Shown here: positions 17,400 to 26,047 of the stretch, one piece after another
Numbering within the stretch: position 1 is the first letter of the stretch
How the letters are laid out: each line of letters opens with the position of its first letter
Assembly (NCBI RefSeq): GCF_004366635.1
Contig: NZ_SORN01000001.1
Span: 74,338-138,337, forward strand
Direction: 5' to 3'
DNA length: 64,000 bases
Source: Roseinatronobacter bogoriensis DSM 18756
GTDB lineage: Bacteria; Pseudomonadota; Alphaproteobacteria; Rhodobacterales; Rhodobacteraceae
The notes under the pieces: model-generated
What the model saw: only the letters and a program-made list of their open reading frames with translations
Told to the model about the DNA's origin: nothing
The model's database searches: none
Made by a program: the position numbers and the translations under genes

Positions 17400-18890
17400 A
17401 TGATTTCAATTGATGCCTACCGTCGGCAATGGACCGGCAATATTCGCGGCGACCTGCTGTCGGGGCTGGTGGTGGCGCTCGCGCTTATTCCCGAAGCGAT
17501 TGCCTTTTCGATCATCGCAGGTGTCGATCCGAAGGTGGGACTTTATGCCAGTTTCTCGATTGCCGTGATCACAGCGATTACCGGCGGACGGCCCGCGATG
17601 ATTTCGGCCGCGACAGCCGCAACAGCCGTACTGATGGTGACGCTGGTGCGCGATCACGGGCTGCAATACCTGCTGGCAGCGACTGTGCTGGCGGGGCTGA
17701 TCCAGATCGGCGCAGGCGTGCTGCGGCTGGGGTTCGTGATGCGCTATGTATCGAAATCGGTGATGACTGGCTTCGTCAACGCTTTGGCGATCCTCATCTT
17801 TCTCGCGCAACTGCCAGAACTCGACCCGCGCAATGTGACCGGGCTGACCTATTTGCTGGTCGCAGGCGGCCTTGCGATCATCTACCTGTTCCCGCGCCTG
17901 ACAAAGGCTGTACCCTCTCCGCTGGTCACGATCATCGTGCTGACGACGCTGGTCTGGGCACTGGGGCTGGATGTGCGGACTGTGGGCGATATGGGCAATT
18001 TGCCCGACACGCTGCCGGTCTTCCTGATCCCGCAAATCCCGCTGACGCTGGAAACGCTGCTGATCATCCTGCCCTATTCTACCGCGATTGCGGTGGTGGG
18101 CCTTCTCGAAAGCCTGATGACGCAGAATATCGTCGATGATCTGACCGACACCACATCGAATCGCGATCAGGAATGCGTGGGGCAAGGGCTGGCCAATACC
18201 GCAACCGGCTTCATTGGCGGCATGGCGGGCTGCGCGATGATCGGGCAGTCGATCATCAACGTCAAATCCGGGGGGCGGGGGCGGCTGTCGTCAATTGTGG
18301 CGGGTGTGTTCCTGCTGATCCTTGTGGTGGGGCTGGGCGATCTGGTCAGCATCATTCCCATGCCCGCGCTGGTGGCGATTATGATCATGGTGTCTGTCGG
18401 CACCTTTTCATGGTCCTCCATCGCCAATCTGCGCAGCCATCCGCGGTCCAGTTCCGTGGTGATGCTGGCGACGGTGGCAACGGTTGTTTACACCCATAAC
18501 CTCGCCATCGGGGTGCTGGTGGGTGTGCTGCTGTCGGGCATTTTCTTCGCGGCCAAGATTGCGCAACTCTTCCGTGTCACCAGTGACATCAGCCCCGATG
18601 GGCGCATCCGCACCTACCGGGTCGAAGGGCAGATGTTCTATGGCTCGGTTGAAGATTTCATGGCGGCCTTCGATTTCCGCGAAGCGCCCGACCGTGTCAT
18701 CATTGATGTCAGCCGCGCCCATATCTGGGATATTTCCTCGGTGCAGGCGCTGGATATGGCGGTGCTGAAATTCCGCCGCGACGGGGCGCAGGTTGAGGTT
18801 GTCGGGATGAATGATGCCTCGGAAACGCTGGTTGACCGGCTGGGCATCCATGACAAGCCCGGTGCGCTGGACAAGCTGAGCGCACATTGA
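17400..18890 (+). CDS. SulP-family inorganic anion transporter with STAS domain
   Basis: Protein of 496 residues from the ATG at 17400; an in-frame ATG at 17349 would add 17 residues, but the sequence from ISIDAYRRQWTGNIRGDLLS onward is the typical N-terminus. The signature RGDLLSGLVVALALIPEAIA is followed by about ten to twelve membrane segments and the conserved anion-site region. A cytoplasmic STAS domain is at the C-terminus (about residues 400-496; VIIDVSRAHIWDISSVQALD). SulP proteins import sulfate, bicarbonate or other anions, and the substrate cannot be told from sequence. The neighbouring stress protein and the hairpin-rich leader suggest a regulated unit. Confidence 0.9.
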   Translation: MISIDAYRRQWTGNIRGDLLSGLVVALALIPEAIAFSIIAGVDPKVGLYASFSIAVITAITGGRPAMISAATAATAVLMVTLVRDHGLQYLLAATVLAGLIQIGAGVLRLGFVMRYVSKSVMTGFVNALAILIFLAQLPELDPRNVTGLTYLLVAGGLAIIYLFPRLTKAVPSPLVTIIVLTTLVWALGLDVRTVGDMGNLPDTLPVFLIPQIPLTLETLLIILPYSTAIAVVGLLESLMTQNIVDDLTDTTSNRDQECVGQGLANTATGFIGGMAGCAMIGQSIINVKSGGRGRLSSIVAGVFLLILVVGLGDLVSIIPMPALVAIMIMVSVGTFSWSSIANLRSHPRSSSVVMLATVATVVYTHNLAIGVLVGVLLSGIFFAAKIAQLFRVTSDISPDGRIRTYRVEGQMFYGSVEDFMAAFDFREAPDRVIIDVSRAHIWDISSVQALDMAVLKFRRDGAQVEVVGMNDASETLVDRLGIHDKPGALDKLSAH

Positions 18891-18903
18891 GGAAGGAACG
18901 GAT

Positions 18904-19758
18904 ATGAGTGAGAAAGTTATCGCGCTGGTGGATGGGTCGGTCTATTCGGCCTCTGTTTGTGATCATGCCGCGTGGATCGCAGGACGCACAGATGTACCGG
19001 TCGAGTTGCTGCATGTGCTTCGCCGCCGTGACGGGGCCGAGACCAGTGACAGGTCTGGCGCCATCGCGCTTGGCGCGCGCACAGCGCTGCTGAATGAACT
19101 GGCAACGCTTGATGCGCAGCGCGCGAAACTGATGATGGAGCGGGGCCGCGCCATTCTGGATGATGCGCGCGACAGGCTAGAGCAAGCGAATGTGTCCGGG
19201 GTCACGACCCGCCTGCGCCATGGCGACATTGTCGAGACTGTGGCCGAGATTGAGGATCAGGCCCGCGTCATTGTGATCGGCAAACGCGGCGAGGCAGCGG
19301 ATTTCGCAACCGGGCATCTGGGGTCAAATCTGGAACGGATTCTGCGTAGCGCGCACAAGCCGGTGCTGGTCGCATCCCGCGCGTTCCGGCCCATAGAGAA
19401 GGTTCTGGTCGCGTTTGATGGCGGCACATCCGCGCTGAAAGCCATCGACCATATCGCGCGCAGCCCGGTGTTTTTGGGGCTGACAGTCCATATTGTCACT
19501 GTGGGCACTGCCAGCGCACTGGTGACAAAGGGCTTGGAGAATGCGCAGGCCACGCTGCGCGCCGCTGGCATCCTGGCGGAAACGACCATCCTGCCCGGAC
19601 AGCCGGAAACGGCCCTCGCGCGGCTGGTGGAGGACGCCGGTTTCGACATGCTGGTGATGGGGGCCTATGGCCATTCCCGCATTCGCAGCCTGATCATCGG
19701 CTCCACCACCACCGCCATGATCCGCGCCTGCAAGGTGCCGCTGGTCCTGATGCGATAA
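18904..19758 (+). CDS. Universal stress protein, tandem UspA domains
   Basis: Protein of 284 residues with two UspA folds (about 1-150 and 160-284). The second carries the ATP-binding motif LVMGAYGHSRIRSLIIGSTT. The first has the related VIGKRGEAADFATGHLGSNL. It starts 13 bases after the SulP stop with a GGAAGGAACGG-type ribosome site, so the two are probably one operon. UspA tandem proteins paired with SulP transporters recur in bacteria, where they are thought to modulate transport, but no direct function can be read here. Confidence 0.9.
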   Translation: MSEKVIALVDGSVYSASVCDHAAWIAGRTDVPVELLHVLRRRDGAETSDRSGAIALGARTALLNELATLDAQRAKLMMERGRAILDDARDRLEQANVSGVTTRLRHGDIVETVAEIEDQARVIVIGKRGEAADFATGHLGSNLERILRSAHKPVLVASRAFRPIEKVLVAFDGGTSALKAIDHIARSPVFLGLTVHIVTVGTASALVTKGLENAQATLRAAGILAETTILPGQPETALARLVEDAGFDMLVMGAYGHSRIRSLIIGSTTTAMIRACKVPLVLMR

Positions 19759-20037
19759 CTGATATTTTCAATGCCTCCTCGACCAGACGCTTGGCGGAAA
19801 CAGCCAGACGCGGGGGGCTGGACCAAAACCTGCTGCAATGTCAGCGTGCCGCTGGCACAATCAGTAGGCGCCTAAGTGTCGCCCATCGCACCCATCACAT
19901 AGCGATCACCGGTCGGTGGCTATATGCTATATATGGTGCTGATATTCATATTTTACTTGTTGTAAGTTTGCGCGCGATAAGATTATCATTGCCCCTGTCA
20001 AGTTTCAGCTTGGCCGTTAACTAAAGGACAGAGCGCA
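19759..20037. promoter_or_regulatory. AT-richer region upstream of the LacI-type regulator
   Basis: About 280 bases without a gene. The 3' half is clearly AT-richer than its flanks. GATAA-GA-TTATC at 19976-19987 is a small perfect inverted repeat and a possible operator. Nothing else recognisable was seen. The regulatory role is inferred only from position. Confidence 0.3.
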
Positions 20038-21069
20038 GTGACCGGGCAGAAGATACGCAATATGGAAGAATTCGCAGCGGTAAGCGGCATATCGCGGCCG
20101 ACCGTTTCGAAGTATTTTCAGGACCCTGACAGCGTACGCTCCACAACCCGCAAGCGAATCGAGACTGCGCTGGAACATTATGACTTCCGTCCGAACATCT
20201 TTGCGATGAACCAGAACCGCAAGCTCACGAAAATTGTAGGTGTCGTCGTGCCCTATCTGGCGGACCCGTTCTTTGCCGAAATCGCGCGCAAGATTGAACG
20301 GCGCTGCATTGATGCGGGGTTCTGGCCGATCCTGTTTTCAGCACATGGCGAACAGAAGCTGGAGAATGCCATCCTTGAAAGTCTGCGCGTTCTGAAGCCT
20401 GCGGGCGTATTGCTGGCCCCGCTAGGGCGCGTATCTGATCGCGCGGCGGTCGAGCGCTTTTGCGAAGATGTGCCGACAGTGCTGTTCGACAGTAATATCG
20501 AGGGTGTCGGCAAGGTTTTCGTGGGGTCAGACAATACCGATTTCGTAACCCAGAGCGTCGAATATCTGATACGCACCGGCTCTTCCCCTGTGCTGTTCGA
20601 GATGCGCAATCCCGCCAACCCGAATGCCAACAAACGCAGGCTGGCCTTTATCGCCAATATGAAGCGTCTGGGAAGAGAACCTCATATCGTCAAGGTTGAT
20701 GGCGAAGGCTGGGATTTTGAGCGCATCGGTTATGAAGGCGGGCTAAAGGCCATTCGGGAAAAGGCATTCGCGACAAATACCATCTTGTGCAGCAATGACC
20801 GTCTGGCCGTGGGCCTTCTGACCGCCTGTTTCGAAGAGGGGCTGTCCGTGGGCTTTGGCGCGGAACATGCGATGCGCGTGATGTCCCATGACGATCACCC
20901 CGTCTCGCGCTTTACCTGTCCGCCACTGACGACGGTCGCACATGATTATGACGCCGTGTCCAACAAGGCTGTCGAAGTCCTGTTTCACATGATCGAGGAT
21001 GGTGCCATTCCCGAAGAGCGCACAGAATTCCTGTATCCCACCAAGTTGATCCTGCGCAAATCGGCATAA
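20038..21069 (+). CDS. LacI-family regulator of the polyol operon
   Basis: Protein of 343 residues, start codon GTG with AAAGGA about ten bases upstream. The N-terminal helix-turn-helix is MEEFAAVSGISRPTVSKYFQ, with the hinge region RKRIETALEHYDFRPNIFA. The remainder is a periplasmic-binding-protein-like ligand domain (KIVGVVVPYLADPFFAEIAR; ILCSNDRLAVG). It lies directly upstream of, and in the same direction as, the polyol ABC transporter genes, so it most likely senses a sugar alcohol and controls them. The ligand identity is inference. Confidence 0.9.
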   Translation: MTGQKIRNMEEFAAVSGISRPTVSKYFQDPDSVRSTTRKRIETALEHYDFRPNIFAMNQNRKLTKIVGVVVPYLADPFFAEIARKIERRCIDAGFWPILFSAHGEQKLENAILESLRVLKPAGVLLAPLGRVSDRAAVERFCEDVPTVLFDSNIEGVGKVFVGSDNTDFVTQSVEYLIRTGSSPVLFEMRNPANPNANKRRLAFIANMKRLGREPHIVKVDGEGWDFERIGYEGGLKAIREKAFATNTILCSNDRLAVGLLTACFEEGLSVGFGAEHAMRVMSHDDHPVSRFTCPPLTTVAHDYDAVSNKAVEVLFHMIEDGAIPEERTEFLYPTKLILRKSA

Positions 21070-21154
21070 AGTTTTCGCGTGTAAAATTTTTATTGACCGC
21101 GTGGCAATATTTGATTTACGCTCACGCCACTCATATCGTTCAGGGAGGAATCAG

Positions 21155-22459
21155 ATGAGACTCGGTAAGTCACTTGTGGCATCGACGGCGCTTGCGCTGA
21201 TCGCGGCCTCGGGCGCATATGCCCAATCATTGACGATCGCGACCGTCAACAATGGCGACATGATCCGCATGCAGGCGCTCAGCAGCGAATTCACCGATGC
21301 AACCGGGATCGAGCTGGAATGGGTCATTCTGGAAGAAAACATCCTGCGCCAGCGTGTCACACAGGATATCGCAACCAGCGGTGGCCAGTTCGACATCATG
21401 ACAATCGGCATGTATGAGGCCCCCATCTGGGCCGAACGCGGCTGGCTTGTGTCGCTGGACGGGCTGCCGGACGATTATGACAAGGATGACATCCTGCCTG
21501 CCATGCGGGCTGGCCTGTCCTTTGAGGGCACGATGTTTGCTGCGCCGTTCTATGGCGAAAGCTCGATGGTGATGTATCGCACCGACCTGATGGAAGCCGC
21601 CGGGATGGAAATGCCCGAGGAACCCACCTGGGATGACATAGCTGCGGCCGCCGCCGCGATGACGGATCGCGACAATAACATCAACGGGATCTGTCTGCGC
21701 GGGCGCGCAGGCTGGGGCGAGAATATGGCCTTCATTACCACGGTCGCCAACTCTTTTGGTGCGCGCTGGTTTGACGAGGACTGGAACGCCCAGCTTGACA
21801 GTCCCGAATGGCTGGAAGCTGTCACCTTCTACAATGATCTGCTGCAAAATTACGGCCCGCCGGGTGCCGCGAATAACGGGTTCAACGAAAACCTGACGCT
21901 GTTCCAGCAAGGGCGCTGTGGCATGTGGCTGGATGCAACTGTGGCTGCCAGCTTCGTGACCAACCCTAACGACTCGACCGTGGCGGACAGCGTGGGCTTT
22001 GCGCTTGCACCGAACAAGGACGGGATGGACAAGCGCGCAAACTGGCTTTGGGCTTGGGCCTTGGCTATCCCTGCCGGCACGCAGCAGGAAGAAGCCGCGA
22101 TGGAGTTCATCAATTGGGCAACATCCAAAGCTTATCTGGAGCTGGTGGCCGAGCGTGAGGGCTGGGCAAATGTTCCTCCGGGCACACGCACGTCGCTTTA
22201 TGAAAACCCGGAATATGCCAGCATTCCTTTCGCAGACATGACGCTGCGGTCCATCAATGCGGCTGATCCGAACAACCCGACCATCGACCCTGTCCCCTAT
22301 GTCGGTATCCAGTTTGTGGCGATCCCCGAATGGGCTGGCATCGGCACAGCCGCCGGGCAGGAATTCTCGGCGATGGTGGCAGGGCAACTGACCCCGGAAC
22401 AGGCGCTGGAACGTGCCCAAGCGCTGGTCACGGATGAAATGGAAGCTGCGGGTTACTAA
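21155..22459 (+). CDS. smoE: Polyol (sorbitol/mannitol-type) ABC transporter substrate-binding protein
   Basis: Protein of 434 residues. The ATG at 21155 is preceded by a strong AGGGAGGAATCAG ribosome site and begins a clean Sec signal peptide (MRLGKSLVASTALALIAASG, cleavage after AYA); an upstream ATG in the same frame is rejected. Extracellular solute-binding family 1 features are TATVNNGDMIRMQ-like start, GGQFDIMTIGMYEAPIWAER, FYGESSMVMYRTDLMEAAG and GRCGMWLDATVAASF. It captures polyols in the periplasm for the two permeases and ATPase that follow. The order binding protein-permease-permease-ATPase-SDR-mtlK matches the Rhodobacter smo operon. Confidence 0.88.
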   Translation: MRLGKSLVASTALALIAASGAYAQSLTIATVNNGDMIRMQALSSEFTDATGIELEWVILEENILRQRVTQDIATSGGQFDIMTIGMYEAPIWAERGWLVSLDGLPDDYDKDDILPAMRAGLSFEGTMFAAPFYGESSMVMYRTDLMEAAGMEMPEEPTWDDIAAAAAAMTDRDNNINGICLRGRAGWGENMAFITTVANSFGARWFDEDWNAQLDSPEWLEAVTFYNDLLQNYGPPGAANNGFNENLTLFQQGRCGMWLDATVAASFVTNPNDSTVADSVGFALAPNKDGMDKRANWLWAWALAIPAGTQQEEAAMEFINWATSKAYLELVAEREGWANVPPGTRTSLYENPEYASIPFADMTLRSINAADPNNPTIDPVPYVGIQFVAIPEWAGIGTAAGQEFSAMVAGQLTPEQALERAQALVTDEMEAAGY

Positions 22460-22476
22460 GCCCCGGCACCCATTGA

Positions 22477-22503
22477 AGAGGGGCGTTTTCCTCGCGCCCC
22501 TCT
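22477..22503 (+). repeat. Intercistronic hairpin after the binding-protein gene
   Basis: AGAGGGGCG at 22477-22485 and CGCCCCTCT at 22495-22503 form a perfect 9-bp stem with a 9-base loop, in the 94-base gap between the binding protein and the first permease. Such hairpins commonly protect the upstream part of ABC-transporter transcripts, giving more binding protein than permease. There is no T-tract, so full termination is unlikely. Confidence 0.55.
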
Positions 22504-22553
22504 GACTTCCACCCATCTGCAAGCCCCGCTTGCCTCGATGAAAGGCCAGTGCC

Positions 22554-23420
22554 ATGTCCACCAAGGCTTCGCGCTCAGCGGCGCGGCTGATGCTGGCGCC
22601 TGCGGTCATCCTGCTTCTGGGCTGGATGCTGGTGCCGCTCACCTTGACGCTGATTTTCTCCTTCCAGCGCTATCTGCCCTTGCGCGGCGGGTTTCAGGGC
22701 TGGGTCGGGTTTGAAAACTACGTCCGTTTTGTCACCTCGAGCGCGTTCTGGCCCTCGGTGCAGGCAACGGTAATCATCGTCGGCGGTGTGCTGCTGATCA
22801 CTGTCACATTGGGCATCCTGCTTGCGATCCTGCTCGACCAACCCATGTGGGGGCAAGGCGTTGTCCGCATCCTTGTCATCGCACCTTTCTTCGTCATGCC
22901 GACCGTTTCGGGGCTGGTGTGGAAGAACATGTTCATGGACCCCAATAACGGCCTTCTCTCACACCTGTGGCGGTCCTTCGGGGCCGATCCAATCATCTGG
23001 CTGTCGGACGCCTCTATGCTCTCGATCATCCTGATCGTGTCCTGGCAATGGCTGCCTTTTGCCACGCTGATCCTGCTGACGGCAATCCAGTCGCTCGACA
23101 GTGAACAGCTAGAGGCCGCCGAGATGGATGGCGCCCCGGTGCTGTCGCGTTTCTGGCATATCATTTTACCGCATCTGTCGCGCGCCATCACCATCGTCAT
23201 TCTGATCCAGACGATCTTTCTGCTCGCGATCTTCGCTGAAATTTTCGTCACGACCCAAGGCTCGTTCGGCACAAGAACACTGACCTATCTGATCTTCCAG
23301 CGCGTGCTGGAAAGCCAGAATGTCGGGCTTGGCTCTGCCGGGGGGATATATGCGGTCATTCTCGCCAATATCTTTGCGCTCTTCCTGATGCGCATCGTTG
23401 GCAAGAACCTGGACCGATAG
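22554..23420 (+). CDS. smoF: Polyol ABC transporter permease 1
   Basis: Protein of 288 residues with six predicted membrane segments, the first at LMLAPAVILLLGWMLVPLTL. The MalF-type EAA loop is present (LEAAEMDGAPVLSRFWHIIL), which contacts the ATPase. It belongs to binding-protein-dependent sugar permeases and works with the second permease and the smoK-like ATPase. Ribosome site GAAAGG lies upstream of the start. Confidence 0.9.
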   Translation: MSTKASRSAARLMLAPAVILLLGWMLVPLTLTLIFSFQRYLPLRGGFQGWVGFENYVRFVTSSAFWPSVQATVIIVGGVLLITVTLGILLAILLDQPMWGQGVVRILVIAPFFVMPTVSGLVWKNMFMDPNNGLLSHLWRSFGADPIIWLSDASMLSIILIVSWQWLPFATLILLTAIQSLDSEQLEAAEMDGAPVLSRFWHIILPHLSRAITIVILIQTIFLLAIFAEIFVTTQGSFGTRTLTYLIFQRVLESQNVGLGSAGGIYAVILANIFALFLMRIVGKNLDR

Positions 23421-23430
23421 GGGGGCGACC

Positions 23431-24261
23431 ATGGCACGTTCTGTCACGACACAACGCAAGTCATTCAACACACTGATCGCCTGGATCATCGGACTGCTTC
23501 TGTTCTTTCCGATCCTCTGGACGATCCTGACCAGCTTCAAGACCGAGGCGCAGGCCATCGCCGACCCGCCTGTGTGGTTCTTCTTCGACTGGACGCTGGA
23601 AAACTACCGCGTGGTGCAGGAGCGCTCGAATTACAGCCGCTTCCTGTGGAACTCGATCATCATCGCGGGCGGATCAACGATCCTTGGCATGATCATCGCA
23701 ATCCCGGCGGCGTGGTCGATGGCCTTTGTGCCCTCGCGCCGCACCAAGGATATCCTGCTGTGGATGCTGTCCACCAAGATGCTGCCTGCCGTGGGTGTGC
23801 TTTACCCGATCTATCTGATCTTCATCCAGTTCGGGCTGCTGGATACACGCGTTGGGCTGACCATCGTGCTGATGCTGATCAACCTGCCGATCATGATCTG
23901 GATGCTCTACACCTATTTCAAGGAAATCCCCGGCGAGATTCTGGAAGCCGCGCGGATGGACGGGGCGGGCCTGAAGGAAGAAATCCTCTATGTTCTGACG
24001 CCGATGGCGATCCCCGGCATTGCCTCGACGATTCTTCTCAACATCATCCTGGCCTGGAACGAGGCGTTCTGGACCCTGAACCTGACCGCTGCCCGCGCAG
24101 CCCCGCTGACGGCCTTCATCGCCAGCTATTCCAGCCCCGAGGGTCTGTTCTATGCGAAACTCTCGGCCGCTTCGACGATGGCAATTGCGCCGATCCTGAT
24201 CCTGGGCTGGTTCAGCCAGAAACAACTTGTGCGCGGTCTGACCTTCGGCGCCGTGAAATAA
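23431..24261 (+). CDS. smoG: Polyol ABC transporter permease 2
   Basis: Protein of 276 residues from the ATG at 23431, which has a GGGGGGCGACC ribosome site; an upstream in-frame ATG at 23398 overlaps the previous gene and is less likely. There are six membrane segments (first IAWIIGLLLFFPILWTILTS) and the MalG-type EAA loop ILEAARMDGAGLKEEILYVL. It forms the heterodimeric channel with permease 1. Confidence 0.9.
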   Translation: MARSVTTQRKSFNTLIAWIIGLLLFFPILWTILTSFKTEAQAIADPPVWFFFDWTLENYRVVQERSNYSRFLWNSIIIAGGSTILGMIIAIPAAWSMAFVPSRRTKDILLWMLSTKMLPAVGVLYPIYLIFIQFGLLDTRVGLTIVLMLINLPIMIWMLYTYFKEIPGEILEAARMDGAGLKEEILYVLTPMAIPGIASTILLNIILAWNEAFWTLNLTAARAAPLTAFIASYSSPEGLFYAKLSAASTMAIAPILILGWFSQKQLVRGLTFGAVK

Positions 24262-24272
24262 GGAACACAGAC

Positions 24273-25277
24273 ATGGGACAAATCGTTCTGGAACAGGTGA
24301 CGAAAAGCTTCGGTGAAGTCACGGTCATTCCACCGCTGGACCTGACGATCAAGGATGGCGAATTCACCGTCTTCGTCGGCCCCTCGGGCTGCGGCAAATC
24401 CACGCTTCTGCGCCTGATCGCGGGGCTGGAAGATGTAAGTTCCGGCGAGATCAGGATTGATGGCAGGCCATCGGCCTCTATCCCGCCTGCCAAACGCGGG
24501 CTTGCGATGGTGTTTCAATCCTATGCGCTTTATCCGCATATGACTGTGCGCAAGAATATCGCCTTTCCGCTGCGCATGGCAGGGCTTGACCGCGCCGAAC
24601 AGGATCGCCGCGTTGAACAGGCGGCCGCTGTGCTGAACCTGACCGACTATCTGGACCGCCGTCCGGGGCAACTCTCGGGCGGGCAGCGCCAGCGTGTCGC
24701 CATTGGCCGCGCCATCGTGCGCGAACCGGCGGCGTTTCTTTTCGATGAACCGCTCTCGAACCTTGACGCGGCACTACGGGTGGGCATGCGGCTGGAAATC
24801 AGCGAACTGCACAACCGACTGAAAACGACGATGATCTACGTCACCCATGATCAGGTCGAGGCGATGACCATGGCAGACAAGATCGTGGTGCTGCGCGCGG
24901 GACATATCGAACAGGTCGGCAGCCCGCTGGAACTGTATCGCGCCCCCCGCAACCTGTTCGTGGCTGGCTTCATCGGCTCGCCCAAGATGAACCTGATCGA
25001 GGGCGCAGAGGCTGCGAAGCACAACGCAACCACCATCGGCATCCGCCCTGAACATATCAGCATTTCCGCCGAGGATGGGCGCTGGTCCGGGGTGGTCGGT
25101 GTCTCGGAACATCTGGGGTCGGATACGTTTTTCCATGTTCATAAGACCGGGCTGGCCGAAAGCATCACCGTGCGCGCCGATGGCGAAGTCGGCTTCAAGC
25201 ATGGCGACCCCATCCATATGACCCCGCGCGCCGACATGATCCACCGCTTTGACGACAAGGGATTGCGCATCGCATGA
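24273..25277 (+). CDS. smoK: Polyol ABC transporter ATP-binding protein (UgpC/MalK type)
   Basis: Protein of 334 residues from the ATG at 24273 with AAGGAA upstream; the same frame is open upstream but that part is antisense-like shadow of the permease gene. Walker A is GPSGCGKSTLL, Q-loop MVFQSYALYPHMTV, ABC signature LSGGQRQRVAIGRA, Walker B AAFLFDEPLSNLD, and the H-loop YVTHDQ. A C-terminal TOBE-type domain (IGIRPEHISI) is typical of MalK/UgpC importers. Its stop overlaps the SDR gene by four bases. Confidence 0.95.
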   Translation: MGQIVLEQVTKSFGEVTVIPPLDLTIKDGEFTVFVGPSGCGKSTLLRLIAGLEDVSSGEIRIDGRPSASIPPAKRGLAMVFQSYALYPHMTVRKNIAFPLRMAGLDRAEQDRRVEQAAAVLNLTDYLDRRPGQLSGGQRQRVAIGRAIVREPAAFLFDEPLSNLDAALRVGMRLEISELHNRLKTTMIYVTHDQVEAMTMADKIVVLRAGHIEQVGSPLELYRAPRNLFVAGFIGSPKMNLIEGAEAAKHNATTIGIRPEHISISAEDGRWSGVVGVSEHLGSDTFFHVHKTGLAESITVRADGEVGFKHGDPIHMTPRADMIHRFDDKGLRIA

Positions 25278-26047
25278 AACGGCTGAACGGAAAGACTGCC
25301 CTGATCACCGGGGCTGCGCGGGGTATCGGGCTGGCCTTTGCGAAGGCCTATATCCGCGAAGGTGCCCAAGTGGTGCTGGGCGATATAGACATCGCGCGCG
25401 CGCGAACTGAGGCAACCGCATTGGGGGATGCCGCCTTTGCCGTCGAAATGGACGTGACATGCCAAGACAGTATCGACGCTGCTGTTGCGGCCAGCGTGGC
25501 GCATTTCGGCCAAATCGACATCCTGATCAACAATGCCGCGATTTTCACCGCCGCCCCGATTATCGAGATAACGCGCGCTGATTACGCGCGGTGTTTCGAG
25601 ATCAATGTCGCGGGCGCATTATTCACGATGCAGGCCGTGGCGCGGCACATGATTGAACGCGGCGGGGGCGGCAAGATCATCAACATGGCCAGCCAGGCCG
25701 GGCGGCGGGGTGAAGGGCTGGTGGCTGTCTATTGTGCGTCCAAGGCCGCGATTATCAGCCTGACGCAATCGGCCGGACTGGACCTGATCCGGCATGGCAT
25801 CAACGTGAACGCCATCGCGCCCGGTGTGGTGGATGGCGAACATTGGGATGGGGTCGATGCGTTCTTTGCGAAATATGAAGGCAAAGAACCCGGCCAGAAG
25901 AAACGTGAAGTCGGCGCGGGTGTGCCTTTCGGGCGGATGGGCGTGGCCGAGGATCTGACCGGCATGGCCGTTTTCCTTGCTTCGTCCGAGGCCGATTACA
26001 TCGTCGCGCAGACCTATAATGTGGATGGCGGGCAATGGATGAGTTGA
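25274..26047 (+). CDS. smoS: Sorbitol-type short-chain dehydrogenase (L-iditol 2-dehydrogenase)
   Basis: Protein of 257 residues, classical SDR. The NAD-binding motif is TGAARGIGLAFAKAYI; NNAA lies near residue 88, and the catalytic Ser-Tyr-Lys set is in INMASQAGRR and VYCASKAA. The C-terminus ends YNVDGGQWMS, as in Rhodobacter sorbitol dehydrogenase. It oxidises sorbitol to fructose or galactitol to tagatose in that family. It is coupled to the ATPase gene upstream and overlaps mtlK downstream by 13 bases. Confidence 0.9.
   Translation: MKRLNGKTALITGAARGIGLAFAKAYIREGAQVVLGDIDIARARTEATALGDAAFAVEMDVTCQDSIDAAVAASVAHFGQIDILINNAAIFTAAPIIEITRADYARCFEINVAGALFTMQAVARHMIERGGGGKIINMASQAGRRGEGLVAVYCASKAAIISLTQSAGLDLIRHGINVNAIAPGVVDGEHWDGVDAFFAKYEGKEPGQKKREVGAGVPFGRMGVAEDLTGMAVFLASSEADYIVAQTYNVDGGQWMS

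Noticed and set aside
21227..22642. 471-codon minus-strand open frame
   Set aside because: Antisense to a clear substrate-binding protein gene; His/Arg/Gln-rich shadow composition typical of high-GC antisense frames.
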